Positions 7,656 through 15,635 of a DNA stretch of 64,000 bases are shown one piece after another. A program made the position numbers and the translations under genes. Every line of letters starts with the position of its first letter. The first letter of the stretch is position 1. The stretch lies in assembly GCA_963847715.1 (NCBI GenBank), contig CAWKAZ010000012.1, positions 496,001 through 560,000 on the forward strand. Direction: 5' to 3'. The notes under the pieces are model-generated. The model searched no databases, was not told the DNA's origin, and was given only the letters and a program-made list of their open reading frames with translations. The stretch is from Acidiflorens sp963847715 (GTDB lineage Bacteria; Acidobacteriota; Terriglobia; Terriglobales; Acidobacteriaceae).

Positions 7656-8195
7656 ATGTCACGAATTGGAAAAAAGCCGATCGCGATCCCGAAGGGCGTG
7701 ACGGTAAAGTTTGAAGGCAATACGGTGATGGTCCAGGGGCCGAAAGGCAAGCTGGATACCCCACTTCCGTCCGGCATCACGATGGAGCAGAAGGACGGCA
7801 ACCTGGTGGCGATTCGCCCGGACGACGCTCACGCGGCGGTGCACGGGCTGGCGCGCGCGCTCGTCAATAACGCCGTCGAAGGCGTGACCAAGGGCTGGAC
7901 GCGCGACCTCGAAATCGTCGGAATTGGCTACCGTGCGGAACTGAAGGGCAAAGGGACGGTGGTATTCAATCTGGGTTATTCGCACCCGATTGAGTATCCG
8001 CTGCCGACGGGCGTCGATTGCGCCGTCGATCCCAAGCAGACCAAGCTAACTCTGAACGGCATTGACCGTCAGAAGGTCGGGCAAGTAGCGGCGGAAATGC
8101 GTTCGCTCCGTCCACCCGATCCGTACAAGAATAAGGGCGTGCGTTATGCAGGTGAGCGCCTGAAGAAGAAGGTTGGAAAGACAGGAGCTAAATAG
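7656..8195 (+). CDS. rplF: 50S ribosomal protein L6
   Basis: 179-aa protein with two related RNA-binding halves. It begins MSRIGKKPIAIPKGV and ends with RPPDPYKNKGVRYAGERLKKKVGKT, the family signature. Length and motifs are normal. The leader is the AGCTGAG heptad array. Confidence 0.97.
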   Translation: MSRIGKKPIAIPKGVTVKFEGNTVMVQGPKGKLDTPLPSGITMEQKDGNLVAIRPDDAHAAVHGLARALVNNAVEGVTKGWTRDLEIVGIGYRAELKGKGTVVFNLGYSHPIEYPLPTGVDCAVDPKQTKLTLNGIDRQKVGQVAAEMRSLRPPDPYKNKGVRYAGERLKKKVGKTGAK

Positions 8196-8274
8196 CAGTC
8201 GCTAGTCGTCGGTCGAGAGTCGTTCGCGGGCCAGGATTGCCTAACGACTAACGACCAGCGACCGACGACGAGGG
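8194..8274. repeat. Inverted heptad array, GTCGTTG type (rplF-rplR spacer)
   Basis: Left arm AGTCGCTAGTCGTCGGTCGA (8196-8223). Right arm CTAACGACTAACGACCAGCG (8241-8270). The core is about 18 bp. Confidence 0.88.
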
Positions 8275-8281
8275 TTTTGAG

Positions 8282-8650
8282 ATGCTGACAATCAATTCAA
8301 AGAATCAGACGCGGCAGCGGGTGCACGATCGCATCCGCAAGAAAGTCGTCGGGACGCCGGAGCGTCCGCGGCTCAATGTGTACCGCTCGTTGAACCATAT
8401 TTATGTGCAGTTGATTGACGACTTGAAGGGCGTCACCCTGGCGGCGGCTTCAACCGCTGATGACCGCAAGAAAGACACGCAGGTCAAGGGCGGCAACGTC
8501 GCTTCAGCAAAGATGGTCGGAAAAAAGATTGCCGAACTGGCCAAGGAAAAAGGCTTCACCAAGGTCGTATTCGATCGTGGTGGCTACATTTATCACGGTC
8601 GGGTCAAAGCGGTCGCGGATGCGGCGCGCGAAGCAGGATTGCAATTTTAG
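8282..8650 (+). CDS. rplR: 50S ribosomal protein L18
   Basis: 5S rRNA-binding protein, 122 aa. The conserved RLNVYRSLNHIYVQLIDD segment and the C-terminal FDRGGYIYHGRVKAVADAAREAGLQF are present. The start ATG 8282 follows GAGGGTTTTGAG. Confidence 0.97.
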   Translation: MLTINSKNQTRQRVHDRIRKKVVGTPERPRLNVYRSLNHIYVQLIDDLKGVTLAAASTADDRKKDTQVKGGNVASAKMVGKKIAELAKEKGFTKVVFDRGGYIYHGRVKAVADAAREAGLQF

Positions 8651-8725
8651 TCGTTCGTCATTCGTCGCTAGTCGTTGGCTGTTCGCGAACGACTAACGGC
8701 CAACGACCAACGACCATCGACAAGA
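8650..8725. repeat. Inverted heptad array, GTCGTTG type (rplR-rpsE spacer)
   Basis: The left arm begins at the rplR stop (AGTCGTTCGTCATTCGTCGC). The right arm (8683-8720) reads CGAACGACTAACGGCCAACG and continues CCAACGACCA. The arms are nearly adjacent, giving a potentially tight hairpin. Confidence 0.88.
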
Positions 8726-8746
8726 CACAAGAAATGAGACTTCAGA

Positions 8747-9256
8747 ATGGCTAGAGTCACCAAGAAACTCGATGCGGGTTCGTTCCAGTTGAAAGACCAG
8801 GTGGTCTCGATTAACCGCGTAACGAAAGTGGTTAAGGGCGGCAAGAATATGTCGTTCGCGGCACTGGTCGTCGTGGGCGATCCCTCGGCGGCGGTGGTGG
8901 GCTTCGGATCGGGCAAAGCAAAGGAAGTTCCGCAGGCGATCCGCAAGGGGATTGAGTCTGCGAAGAAGAACCTAATTCGGGTCAACCTGACGCAGACTTC
9001 GGTACCGCACACGTCGCTCGGACGTTTCGGCTCGGGCATGGTTCTGTTGAAGCCGGCGCCGGAAGGCACGGGCGTGATCGCGGGCGGCGCGGTGCGCGCG
9101 GTGATGACTTCAGCCGGCGTGCAGAACGTGCTCACGAAATCGATTGGCACGAACAATCCGCACAACGTGATCAAGGCGACATTTGAGGCGCTGAAGAAAC
9201 TCAAGAACCGCGAGGACGTAGCGGCGCTGCGCGGCAAGTCGGTCCAGGAGTTATAG
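8747..9256 (+). CDS. rpsE: 30S ribosomal protein S5
   Basis: Decoding-fidelity protein, 169 aa. The N-terminal double-stranded RNA-binding domain has LKDQVVSINRVTKVVKGGKN and GFGSGKAKEVPQAIRKG. The C-terminal half carries the VLLKPAPEGTGVIAGGAVR glycine loop. Length is normal. Confidence 0.97.
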   Translation: MARVTKKLDAGSFQLKDQVVSINRVTKVVKGGKNMSFAALVVVGDPSAAVVGFGSGKAKEVPQAIRKGIESAKKNLIRVNLTQTSVPHTSLGRFGSGMVLLKPAPEGTGVIAGGAVRAVMTSAGVQNVLTKSIGTNNPHNVIKATFEALKKLKNREDVAALRGKSVQEL

Positions 9257-9260
9257 CAAA

Positions 9261-9354
9261 GCAGGTTTCAAGGTTTCATAGTTTCAAGGTTGCAAAGGGA
9301 CATCAGCAAATAGTTGTTCACCTTGAAACTCTGAAACCCTGAAACTCTGAAACA
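9261..9354. repeat. Inverted octad array, GTTTCAAG type (rpsE-rpmD spacer)
   Basis: The left arm (9263-9293) has GTTTCAAG-GTTTCATA-GTTTCAAG-GTTGCAAA. The right arm (9320-9353) has CTTGAAAC-TCTGAAAC-CCTGAAAC-TCTGAAAC. The arms are complementary around a core of about 26 bp. Confidence 0.9.
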
Positions 9355-9365
9355 TAAGGATTTAC

Positions 9366-9572
9366 ATGACAACCAAGACATCAAAATCAACGCCGAGCGG
9401 CAAGATTCAGTTGAAGTGGGTGCGGTCCGCGATCTGCACGCCCGTGAAGTATAAGAAGGTTGTGAAGGGGCTCGGCTTTACCCGTCTGAACCAGGTGATT
9501 GAGCGGCCGGACACAGCAGCCATCCGCGGCATGGTCAAGAAGGTGCCGCATTTGATTGAAATTGTTGGGTAA
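9366..9572 (+). CDS. rpmD: 50S ribosomal protein L30
   Basis: 68-aa protein with the family core IQLKWVRSAICTPVKYKKVVKGLGFTRLNQ and RGMVKKVPHLIEI. A short Thr/Ser/Lys N-terminal extension (MTTKTSKSTPSGK) precedes the normal start of the fold. AAGGATTTAC before ATG is the ribosome-binding site. Confidence 0.95.
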   Translation: MTTKTSKSTPSGKIQLKWVRSAICTPVKYKKVVKGLGFTRLNQVIERPDTAAIRGMVKKVPHLIEIVG

Positions 9573-9575
9573 GAA

Positions 9576-9631
9576 AGGTTTCAAGGTTGCAAGGTTTCAT
9601 TGAAACCTTGAAACTCTGAAACCTTGAAACA
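9576..9631. repeat. Inverted octad array, GTTTCAAG type (rpmD-rplO spacer)
   Basis: GGTTTCAAGGTTGCAAGGTT (left) is followed almost without a core by TTGAAACCTTGAAACTCTGA and on (right), giving a nearly perfect hairpin with minimal loop. Confidence 0.9.
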
Positions 9632-9641
9632 TGGAATCTAT

Positions 9642-10079
9642 ATGAATTTATCGACAATACGTGCACCCAAGAAGTCCACGGAAAAGAAGAAGCGAGTCGG
9701 ACGCGGCATGGGTTCCGGCATGGGCAAAACGTCGACCCGCGGCCACAAAGGACAATGGTCCCGTACAGGCGCGCGCCTCATTCGCGGATTTGAAGGCGGC
9801 CAGATGCCGCTGCATCGCCGTATTCCGAAACGTGGATTCACTAACATTTTCCGCGAGGAATACGACGTTATCAACGTCGACCGCCTGGCCAAGCTCGGCG
9901 AGACCGAAATTACCCCCGAAGTGCTGAAAAAGGCTGGCGTGATCGATGGCAACGCGCCAGTCAAGATTCTGGGTAACGGAGAGTTGACCGTCGCCATCAC
10001 CGTGCACGCGCACAAGTTTTCAAAATCAGCGCAGGAAAAAATCACCAAGGCAGGCGGCAAGTTTGAGGTCTTGCAGTAA
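9642..10079 (+). CDS. rplO: 50S ribosomal protein L15
   Basis: 145-aa protein with the glycine-rich N-terminal region (KKRVGRGMGSGMGKTSTRGHKGQ) and the GFEGGQMPLHRRIPKRGF motif. I start at ATG 9642. A TTG at 9624 in the same frame belongs to the octad repeat. Its stop overlaps the secY start by one base (TAATG), indicating coupled translation. Confidence 0.95.
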   Translation: MNLSTIRAPKKSTEKKKRVGRGMGSGMGKTSTRGHKGQWSRTGARLIRGFEGGQMPLHRRIPKRGFTNIFREEYDVINVDRLAKLGETEITPEVLKKAGVIDGNAPVKILGNGELTVAITVHAHKFSKSAQEKITKAGGKFEVLQ

Positions 10080-11461
10080 TGCTTTCTAAGCTGGCCAACA
10101 TCTTCCGGGTTCCCGACCTTCGCAAGCGCGTGCTGTTCACGCTGGGCCTGCTGGCGGTGTATCGCATCGGTGGACACATCCCAACGCCGGGGATCAACGC
10201 CGACCGGCTGGCGCAATTTTTCGAACAAAACAAAGGTTCCGTGCTCGGCTTTGTCGACCTGTTCAGCGGCGGCAACCTGCGCCGCCTGACGATTTTCGCG
10301 CTGGGCATCATGCCCTACATCACCGCGTCGATCATTCTCCAGCTGCTCACCGTCGTGTATGAGCCTCTCGCCAAGCTGCAAAAAGAAGGCGAGATGGGCC
10401 GGAAGAAAATCACGATGTGGACACGCTACCTCACCGTCATTCTCAGCGCCGTGCAATCGTTCGGTATCGCGGTCAGCCTTGAGAAGGCGGGCGATTTCGT
10501 CAATATGCCGTCCGGCCAGTTTATCCCGCTGACCATGCTCACCCTGACCACGGGTAGCGCATTCATCATGTGGCTGGGTGAACAGATTACCGAACGCGGT
10601 ATCGGCAACGGCATGTCATTGCTGATTTTTGCCGGCATCGTGGTTGGCCTGCCTCGCGGCATCATCGACCTCTATCAGAAGGCAAGCACCAACGCCTGGG
10701 GAGTGTTTACCGCTCCAGCCATCATCATGCTGCTGGTGCTGATGATCGCAGTCGTGGCCTTTATCGTTTACGTCGAACGCAGTGAACGGCGCATCCCCGT
10801 GCAATATGCGAAGCGCGTCGTCGGACGCAAGGTAATGGGCGGACAATCCACCCACTTGCCGTTGCGCGTCAACGCCGGCGGCGTAATGCCGGTGATCTTC
10901 GCATCGTCGATTTTGGCGCTGCCGCAAATGCTCGGCGCGGCGTTCCACAACAACAAGGTCGTGGGCCCAATTCTCGACGCGATGAAATGGGGCGAGCCGC
11001 TCTACACCCTGCTCTATTGCCTGGGCATCATTTTCTTTGCCTACTTCTACATCTCGATCGTGTTCAACCCGAACGAGGTTGCGGACAACATGCGGAAGTG
11101 GGGAGGGTTCATCCCCGGCATCCGTCCCGGCAAGCGCACTTCTGATTTCATCAACGATGTTCTTACCCGCATCACGCTGGTGGGTGCGCTCTACCTGATT
11201 CTGATTTCGCTGATTCCAGAATGGATGATTGCCGGCATCAAGCTGAATCACCTGCCGCTGCTCGGTCGAATGTTCGAGAACCTGCCGACCTGGATCACCA
11301 ACGGCCTGGGCGTCAATTTTTACTTCGGCGGAACGTCGCTCCTGATCGTGGTTGGCGTGGCCATGGATACGGTCACACAGATTGAAGCTCAGTTGATCAT
11401 GCGGCACTACGACGGATTCACGCCAAAGAGCGGAAGAATTCGCGGGCGCCGTACCTGGTAG
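10079..11461 (+). CDS. secY: Protein translocase subunit SecY
   Basis: Channel-forming subunit of the Sec translocon in the inner membrane. The 460-aa product has about ten hydrophobic segments. Conserved features are GLLAVYRIGGHIPTPGIN at the first helix, ALGIMPYITASIILQLL at helix 2, YVERSERRIPVQYAKR in the cytoplasmic loop, and FNPNEVADNMRKWGGFIPGIRPGK. It is co-translated with rplO through a one-base overlap. Confidence 0.98.
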   Translation: MLSKLANIFRVPDLRKRVLFTLGLLAVYRIGGHIPTPGINADRLAQFFEQNKGSVLGFVDLFSGGNLRRLTIFALGIMPYITASIILQLLTVVYEPLAKLQKEGEMGRKKITMWTRYLTVILSAVQSFGIAVSLEKAGDFVNMPSGQFIPLTMLTLTTGSAFIMWLGEQITERGIGNGMSLLIFAGIVVGLPRGIIDLYQKASTNAWGVFTAPAIIMLLVLMIAVVAFIVYVERSERRIPVQYAKRVVGRKVMGGQSTHLPLRVNAGGVMPVIFASSILALPQMLGAAFHNNKVVGPILDAMKWGEPLYTLLYCLGIIFFAYFYISIVFNPNEVADNMRKWGGFIPGIRPGKRTSDFINDVLTRITLVGALYLILISLIPEWMIAGIKLNHLPLLGRMFENLPTWITNGLGVNFYFGGTSLLIVVGVAMDTVTQIEAQLIMRHYDGFTPKSGRIRGRRTW

Positions 11462-11463
11462 AT

Positions 11464-11543
11464 GCAGAAGTTCTCAGTTCCCGGTTCTCAGTTCTCAGTG
11501 AGAGTCGTGGCACCAGGTTTTACTGAGAACTGAGAACTGGTTT
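11464..11543. repeat. Inverted heptad array, TTCTCAG type (secY-adk spacer)
   Basis: Left arm AGTTCTCAGTTCCCGGTTCT and on (11467-11500). Right arm ACTGAGAACTGAGAACTGG (11522-11540). The arms are complementary around a core of about 20 bp. Some 65 bp of non-repeat sequence follow before adk. Confidence 0.88.
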
Positions 11544-11607
11544 TAGCAAGCGCGGAGCAACACGTTATTTTCCGCGGTGGGAAATACGAATACGAGAAGC
11601 CATTTCG

Positions 11608-12324
11608 ATGGCCAACGAGTCGGTGAACGACACCGCGCGAAATATTGGACCGATCATACTTTTCGGCCCCCCTGGGGCCGGGAAGGGTACCCAGTCCAAA
11701 CAAATTGTTGACCGTTACGGTATCCCGCAGATATCGACCGGCGATCTCTTACGCGATCACATCGCGCGGGGTACGGAACTTGGTCTTGCCGCCAAGGGAA
11801 TCATGGCGCGGGGCGAACTGGTTCCCGACGAGTTGATGTACGGCATCGTGGCCGACAGGCTGCGGGAGCCTGATTGCAAGCGCGGATTTGTGCTGGATGG
11901 CTTTCCTCGGACGGCCGCTCAGGCAGGATGGCTGGACGCTTTCCTGGAAAAAGAGGTCTTTGACAAAACGGAGAAATGTCCCCCGGTTGTGATCCAGTTG
12001 CTGGTGGATTATACTCAATTACTGCAACGGCTTACCGGACGGCGTTCGTGTCCCACCTGTGGACGGCTCTACAATATCCATTCTCAGCCACCTCTCGTCG
12101 ATGAGTTGTGTGATGTGGACGGATCGAAGCTGGTGATCCGCGAAGACGACCGCGAAGAAGTCATTTCGGGACGCCTGGCTGCGTATGAATCGCAGACCCG
12201 CCGGGTGTCGGATTATTACCGGACGCAGCGGCGGTTGGTCGCGATCAACGCCGATCGGCCAGTGGAAGAGGTTACCGCCCAGGTTTTCGGCGTAATTGAC
12301 GGTCATTGCCCAGCAGGACGCTAG
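11608..12324 (+). CDS. adk: Adenylate kinase
   Basis: Converts ATP + AMP to 2 ADP in the cytosol. The P-loop GPPGAGKGTQ lies near residues 19-28. The NMP-binding STGDLLRDHI and GFPRTAAQA segments follow. The LID carries CPTC, then CDVD, so the metal site would be Cys3-Asp as in the Bacillus subtilis enzyme. At 238 aa it is slightly longer than the usual 215, with an N-terminal extension before the P-loop. The secY-adk-map order is common in bacteria. Confidence 0.96.
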   Translation: MANESVNDTARNIGPIILFGPPGAGKGTQSKQIVDRYGIPQISTGDLLRDHIARGTELGLAAKGIMARGELVPDELMYGIVADRLREPDCKRGFVLDGFPRTAAQAGWLDAFLEKEVFDKTEKCPPVVIQLLVDYTQLLQRLTGRRSCPTCGRLYNIHSQPPLVDELCDVDGSKLVIREDDREEVISGRLAAYESQTRRVSDYYRTQRRLVAINADRPVEEVTAQVFGVIDGHCPAGR

Positions 12325-12343
12325 CTACGGAACGGCCTGCGGT

Positions 12344-12400
12344 TCGTATCAGGGCATGCCTTTGGGCATGCCGTAAAGGTCCGGTTTAGAGAGCGCCTTT
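12344..12400. repeat. REP-like palindromic element (adk-map spacer)
   Basis: Contains TATCAGGGCATGCCTTTGGG with the hairpin GGCATGCC-TTT-GGGCATGCC, and then GCGCCTTTAGGAGCTGAG. The layout (TATCAGGG, hairpin, CCGTAA, CCTTTAGGRGCTG) matches the elements at 22547 and 25064, so it is probably a diverged member of that family. Confidence 0.65.
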
Positions 12401-12438
12401 AGGAGCTGAGACCGGGCAAGCGGAAGTCAGATTTACTT

Positions 12439-13206
12439 ATGAGTTTTGGAGAAGACCGGATTATCCGCAAGTCGGCGGAAGAGATCGAGAAGATGAAGCG
12501 GAGCGGCCAGATGGTCCGCCAGGTTCTGAACCATCTGAAAGACGTCGTGGCGCCCGGCGTTACCACGATGGATCTGGAAAACTCCGCGGCGAAGCTGATC
12601 GCGGACCTCGGAGCGACACCGGCGTTCAAGGGATATTACGGTTATCCCTGCGTACTGTGCACTTCGATCAATGAAGAGATCGTGCACGGCATCCCGTCGG
12701 AAAAGCGCAAGCTCAAGACCGGGGACATCGTTTCGATCGATTGCGGAGTGGTGTTCGACGGATACTACGGAGACGCAGCGATCACAGTGCCGGTGGGCGA
12801 GTCGCTGAAGCCGGAATTGAAGAAGTTGCTCGATGTGACCGAAGCGTCTCTATACAAGGGCATCGAGCAAGTAAAGATCGGCAACACGGTTGGGCACGTA
12901 GGATCGGCGATTCAGAAGCACGTCGAAGCGAACGGGTTCAGCGTGGTGCGGGAGTTTGTGGGCCACGGCATCGGCACCAAACTGCATGAAGCGCCGCAGA
13001 TCCCGAACTTCGGCAAGAAGGGCCAGGGCGCGGAACTGACCGAGGGTATGGTTCTGGCGATCGAGCCGATGGTTAATTCGGGCGGTCCCGAGACGAAAGT
13101 TTTGAGCGATAAGTGGACCGCCGTAACGCTCGACGGCAGTTACAGCGCGCACTTTGAACATTGCGTAGCCGTAACCCGACAAGGGCCGATGATTTTGACG
13201 CAGTAG
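12439..13206 (+). CDS. map: Methionine aminopeptidase, type I
   Basis: Removes the initiator methionine from nascent proteins. Metal ligands are visible: two Asp in VSIDCGVVFDGYYGDAA, His in GHGIGTKLHEAPQIPNFG, and Glu residues in GMVLAIEPMVN and SAHFEHCVAVT. The substrate-side His is in TSINEEIVHGIP. At 255 aa it has normal length and lacks an N-terminal zinc-finger extension. Confidence 0.97.
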   Translation: MSFGEDRIIRKSAEEIEKMKRSGQMVRQVLNHLKDVVAPGVTTMDLENSAAKLIADLGATPAFKGYYGYPCVLCTSINEEIVHGIPSEKRKLKTGDIVSIDCGVVFDGYYGDAAITVPVGESLKPELKKLLDVTEASLYKGIEQVKIGNTVGHVGSAIQKHVEANGFSVVREFVGHGIGTKLHEAPQIPNFGKKGQGAELTEGMVLAIEPMVNSGGPETKVLSDKWTAVTLDGSYSAHFEHCVAVTRQGPMILTQ

Positions 13207-13298
13207 AGCTTCAGCCATCAGTTCTCAGTTGTCAGTGAAGCCTGATCCGGGAAGACTGAGGGTTTTAACTGAGAGCTGACGGCTGAGAGCTGAAAGCT
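13207..13298. repeat. Inverted heptad array, TCTCAGT / AGCTGAG mixed (map-infA spacer)
   Basis: Left arm AGCCATCAGTTCTCAGTTGT and on (13212-13238). Right arm TAACTGAGAGCTGACGGCTG and on (13267-13297). Units of two heptad families are mixed here. Confidence 0.82.
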
Positions 13299-13311
13299 TC
13301 TTAAGGAGTCA

Positions 13312-13530
13312 ATGAGTAAAGAAGACGCGATCGAAGTGATGGCAGTGGTAGTCGAACCGTTGCCCAATGCCATGTTCAAGGTGGAGCTTGAAAACAAACA
13401 CCAGGTTCTGGCGCACGTCTCCGGCAAGATGAGGAAGAATTTCATAAGAATTCTTCCGGGAGACAAAGTCGCAGTCGAACTTTCTCCCTACGATTTGAAT
13501 CGTGGAAGAATTGTGTACAGATACAAATAA
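13312..13530 (+). CDS. infA: Translation initiation factor IF-1
   Basis: 72-aa OB-fold protein that binds the 30S A site. It has the full family pattern: MSKEDAIEVMAVVVEPLPNAMFKVEL, HVSGKMRKNFIRILPGDKVAVELSPYDL and GRIVYRYK. AAGGAGTCA precedes ATG 13312. Confidence 0.97.
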   Translation: MSKEDAIEVMAVVVEPLPNAMFKVELENKHQVLAHVSGKMRKNFIRILPGDKVAVELSPYDLNRGRIVYRYK

Positions 13531-13549
13531 GAAATATGAAGGAACGGTT

Positions 13550-13612
13550 TGGGCAGGGCACGGCTTCAGCCGTGCCACTCGACGCAATTAGCGAGCGGGC
13601 TTTAGCCCCTGA
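13550..13612. repeat. REP-like double-hairpin element (infA-rpmJ spacer)
   Basis: Two stem-loops follow each other: GGCACGGC-TTCA-GCCGTGCC (13557-13576) and GGGC-TTTA-GCCC (13597-13608). The short stems with TTCA or TTTA loops match the style of the elements near 25110 and 55275. Confidence 0.65.
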
Positions 13613-13617
13613 GGACC

Positions 13618-13660
13618 GCAGTTGCAGTGACTGAGAACTGACAACTGAGAACTGAGAACA
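13618..13660. repeat. Heptad array, CTGAGAA type (infA-rpmJ spacer)
   Basis: GCAGTTGCAGTGACTGAGAA starts a run of ACTGACA-ACTGAGA-ACTGAGA units that stops just before the rpmJ start. Confidence 0.85.
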
Positions 13661-13664
13661 GGTT

Positions 13665-13778
13665 ATGAAAGTAAGAGCATCGGTAAAGAAAATCTGTGAC
13701 AAGTGCAAAATCATCCACCGCAAGGGAGTAGTGCGGGTGATTTGCGAAACGGCGAAGCACAAACAGCGCCAGGGCTAA
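13665..13778 (+). CDS. rpmJ: 50S ribosomal protein L36
   Basis: A 37-aa zinc-ribbon ribosomal protein. It begins MKVRASVKKICDKCKII and ends CETAKHKQRQG. The ligands are the Cys of CDKC, a third Cys in VICETAKHKQ, and the His of that segment. The order infA-rpmJ-rpsM is the standard one. Confidence 0.95.
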   Translation: MKVRASVKKICDKCKIIHRKGVVRVICETAKHKQRQG

Positions 13779-13780
13779 GC

Positions 13781-13829
13781 GGTTGCAGTTGCAGTTACTG
13801 AGAACTGACAACTGAGGACTGAGAACTGG
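13781..13829. repeat. Heptad array, CTGAGAA type (rpmJ-rpsM spacer)
   Basis: GGTTGCAGTTGCAGTTACTG leads into GAGAACTGACAACTGAGGAC and further units. Nearly the same sequence lies before rpmJ, so the two spacers flanking rpmJ share a recent origin or exchange. Confidence 0.86.
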
Positions 13830-13844
13830 GTTAAGAGAGGGATC

Positions 13845-14228
13845 ATGGCACGTATTGCAGGCGTTGATCTTCCGCGCAACAAGCACGCGAATATCGCGCT
13901 CACTTACATCTACGGCATCGGCAACTCGCGCGCGGCCCGCATTCTGGACGCGGCGAACGTGGATCCGATGAAGAAAGTTTCCGACCTTGCGGAAGACGAG
14001 GTCAACCGCATCCGCCAGGTCATTGAAGCGGAAGGCTCGGTGGAAGGTGATCTGCGCAAAGACGTTTCGATGAACATCAAGCGGCTCATCGAAATCGGCT
14101 CGTATCGCGGATTCCGCCATCGCCGAAACCTGCCGGTTCGCGGGCAGCGCACGCACACCAATGCCCGTACCCGTAAAGGTCCGCGCAAAGGTACCGTGGC
14201 GCAGAAGAAGAAGACGGCAAAAGCGTAA
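13845..14228 (+). CDS. rpsM: 30S ribosomal protein S13
   Basis: 127-aa head protein contacting S19 and the P-site tRNA. It begins MARIAGVDLPRNKHANIALTYIYGIG, with the helix-hairpin-helix region, and ends with the basic RGQRTHTNARTRKGPRKGTV tail. Length is normal. GAGAGGGATC precedes the ATG. Confidence 0.97.
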   Translation: MARIAGVDLPRNKHANIALTYIYGIGNSRAARILDAANVDPMKKVSDLAEDEVNRIRQVIEAEGSVEGDLRKDVSMNIKRLIEIGSYRGFRHRRNLPVRGQRTHTNARTRKGPRKGTVAQKKKTAKA

Positions 14229-14230
14229 AA

Positions 14231-14311
14231 CCAGCTGTCAGCTCTCAGTTATCAGTTCTCAGTTAAACCCGAGAACGATCTTACTGAGAACTGACAACTG
14301 AGAACTGAGAA
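14231..14311. repeat. Inverted heptad array, CTGAGAA type (rpsM-rpsK spacer)
   Basis: Left arm CAGCTGTCAGCTCTCAGTTA and on (14232-14264). Right arm ACTGAGAACTGACAACTGAG and on (14283-14311). The arms are complementary around about 20 bp. It is a clean example of the two-arm architecture. Confidence 0.9.
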
Positions 14312-14320
14312 CTCTAAGAC

Positions 14321-14752
14321 ATGGCAAAACCAGTAGCAGCAGGCGGCGCCGCGGCGCCCGAGAAAAAGGGCAAGAAGAAGACGTTCAAGAAGAAAGAGCG
14401 TAAGCACGTTCCGCATGGACTCGTGCACGTTCAGGCTTCTTTCAACAACACCATCGTGACCATCACGGATATGACCGGCAATGTGCTGGCATGGAAAAGT
14501 TCAGGTTCGCTCGGATTCCGCGGGTCGCGTAAAGGCACTCCGTTTGCGGCCCAGCAGGCTGCCTCGAACGCCGCCAGCATGGCGCGAGATCACGGTGTGC
14601 GCTCGGTGGATGTGCGGGTAAGCGGTCCGGGTTCAGGGCGAGAATCGGCAGTACGCGCTCTCGCCTCGGCAGGAATCGAAGTGCGTTCGATCAAAGACAC
14701 CACCCCGATCCCGCACAACGGTTGCCGTCCGCCAAAGCGTCGCAGAGTCTAG
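14321..14752 (+). CDS. rpsK: 30S ribosomal protein S11
   Basis: Platform protein of the small subunit. The core starts near residue 30 (HGLVHVQASFNNTIVTITDMTGNVL) and ends KDTTPIPHNGCRPPKRRRV, the invariant signature. A Lys-rich N-terminal extension (KKGKKKTFKKKERK) brings it to 143 aa. Confidence 0.97.
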   Translation: MAKPVAAGGAAAPEKKGKKKTFKKKERKHVPHGLVHVQASFNNTIVTITDMTGNVLAWKSSGSLGFRGSRKGTPFAAQQAASNAASMARDHGVRSVDVRVSGPGSGRESAVRALASAGIEVRSIKDTTPIPHNGCRPPKRRRV

Positions 14753-14755
14753 CAG

Positions 14756-14844
14756 GCAGTTCTCAGTTCTCGGTTCTCAGAAACACCCGAGAGCTTTGGA
14801 CTTGGGTTTTACTGAGAACTGTCAACTGACAACTGAGAACTCAA
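14756..14844. repeat. Inverted heptad array, CTGAGAA type (rpsK-rpsD spacer)
   Basis: Left arm GCAGTTCTCAGTTCTCGGTT and on (14756-14781). Right arm ACTGAGAACTGTCAACTGAC and on (14811-14842). About 55 bp then separate the array from rpsD. Confidence 0.9.
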
Positions 14845-14899
14845 CAATCGGGACGAAAGGGTCGCCACCCCGTAAACCGATTTCGATAAGGAGAACAAC

Positions 14900-15529
14900 T
14901 TGGCACGTTATACCGATGCAGTATGCCGTCTCTGTCGCCGGGAGGGAATCAAGCTCTTCCTCAAAGGCACGAAGTGCTTCAGCGACAAATGTCCCATTGA
15001 AAAGCGCAACTTTGCTCCCGGACAACACGGGAAAGACAAGAAGACCAAGGTTGTAGGCTACGGTCTGCAGTTGCGCGAAAAACAAAAAGCCAAGCGTATC
15101 TATTTCACGCAGGAAGGCCAGTTCCGAAATTATTTCGAGAACGCGGTCCGGTCCAAGGGTGTGACGGGTGCGAAGCTGCTCGAATCGCTGGAACGCCGTC
15201 TCGACAACGTCGTCTTCCGTCTCGGATTCGGCATTTCCCGCCGCCAGGCGCGCCAGTTGGTGCGCCACGGACACGTGCAGGTGAATGGCAAGAAGGTAAA
15301 CATTCCCTCGTACGAAGTCGGAGTCGGAGAAGAAATTCAGATTCGCGAGAGCAGTCGCAAGATTCCGATTCTCGAAATTGCCAGGGACTTTGCCAGCCAT
15401 CAGCCGGCTCCCGCGTGGTTGGAGATCGATCGCGAGAATTACAAAGGCCGCGTAATAGCGCTGCCGAAACGCGAAGACATCCAGTTGCCGGTAAATGAGC
15501 AGCTGATTGTGGAACTGTATAGTAAGTAA
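14900..15529 (+). CDS. rpsD: 30S ribosomal protein S4
   Basis: Primary 16S-binding protein and a known autoregulator in other bacteria. This is the zinc-binding form, with CRLC near residue 10 and two more Cys (KCFSDKC). The S4 RNA-binding domain has LESLERRLDNVVFRLGFGISRRQARQLVRHGHV. The start is a TTG at 14900 with an excellent AAGGAGAACAAC upstream. 209 aa. Confidence 0.96.
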   Translation: MARYTDAVCRLCRREGIKLFLKGTKCFSDKCPIEKRNFAPGQHGKDKKTKVVGYGLQLREKQKAKRIYFTQEGQFRNYFENAVRSKGVTGAKLLESLERRLDNVVFRLGFGISRRQARQLVRHGHVQVNGKKVNIPSYEVGVGEEIQIRESSRKIPILEIARDFASHQPAPAWLEIDRENYKGRVIALPKREDIQLPVNEQLIVELYSK

Positions 15530-15577
15530 GGGTTTTGGCCTTGATTTTTCGCGCCAGATCAGCCTTTCCTGTTTTTG

Positions 15578-15597
15578 CCTGAGCCGGGCCGCTCAGG
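15578..15597 (+). other. Stem-loop in the rpsD-rpoA spacer
   Basis: CCTGAGC (15578-15584) pairs perfectly with GCTCAGG (15591-15597) over a 6-nt loop. No T-run follows, so it is not a convincing terminator. It could be an mRNA processing or regulatory hairpin between rpsD and rpoA. This spacer has no heptad array. Confidence 0.4.
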
Positions 15598-15635
15598 AGC
15601 GGGATTGAGCCACATGGCCGAGAGGAGAAACACGA

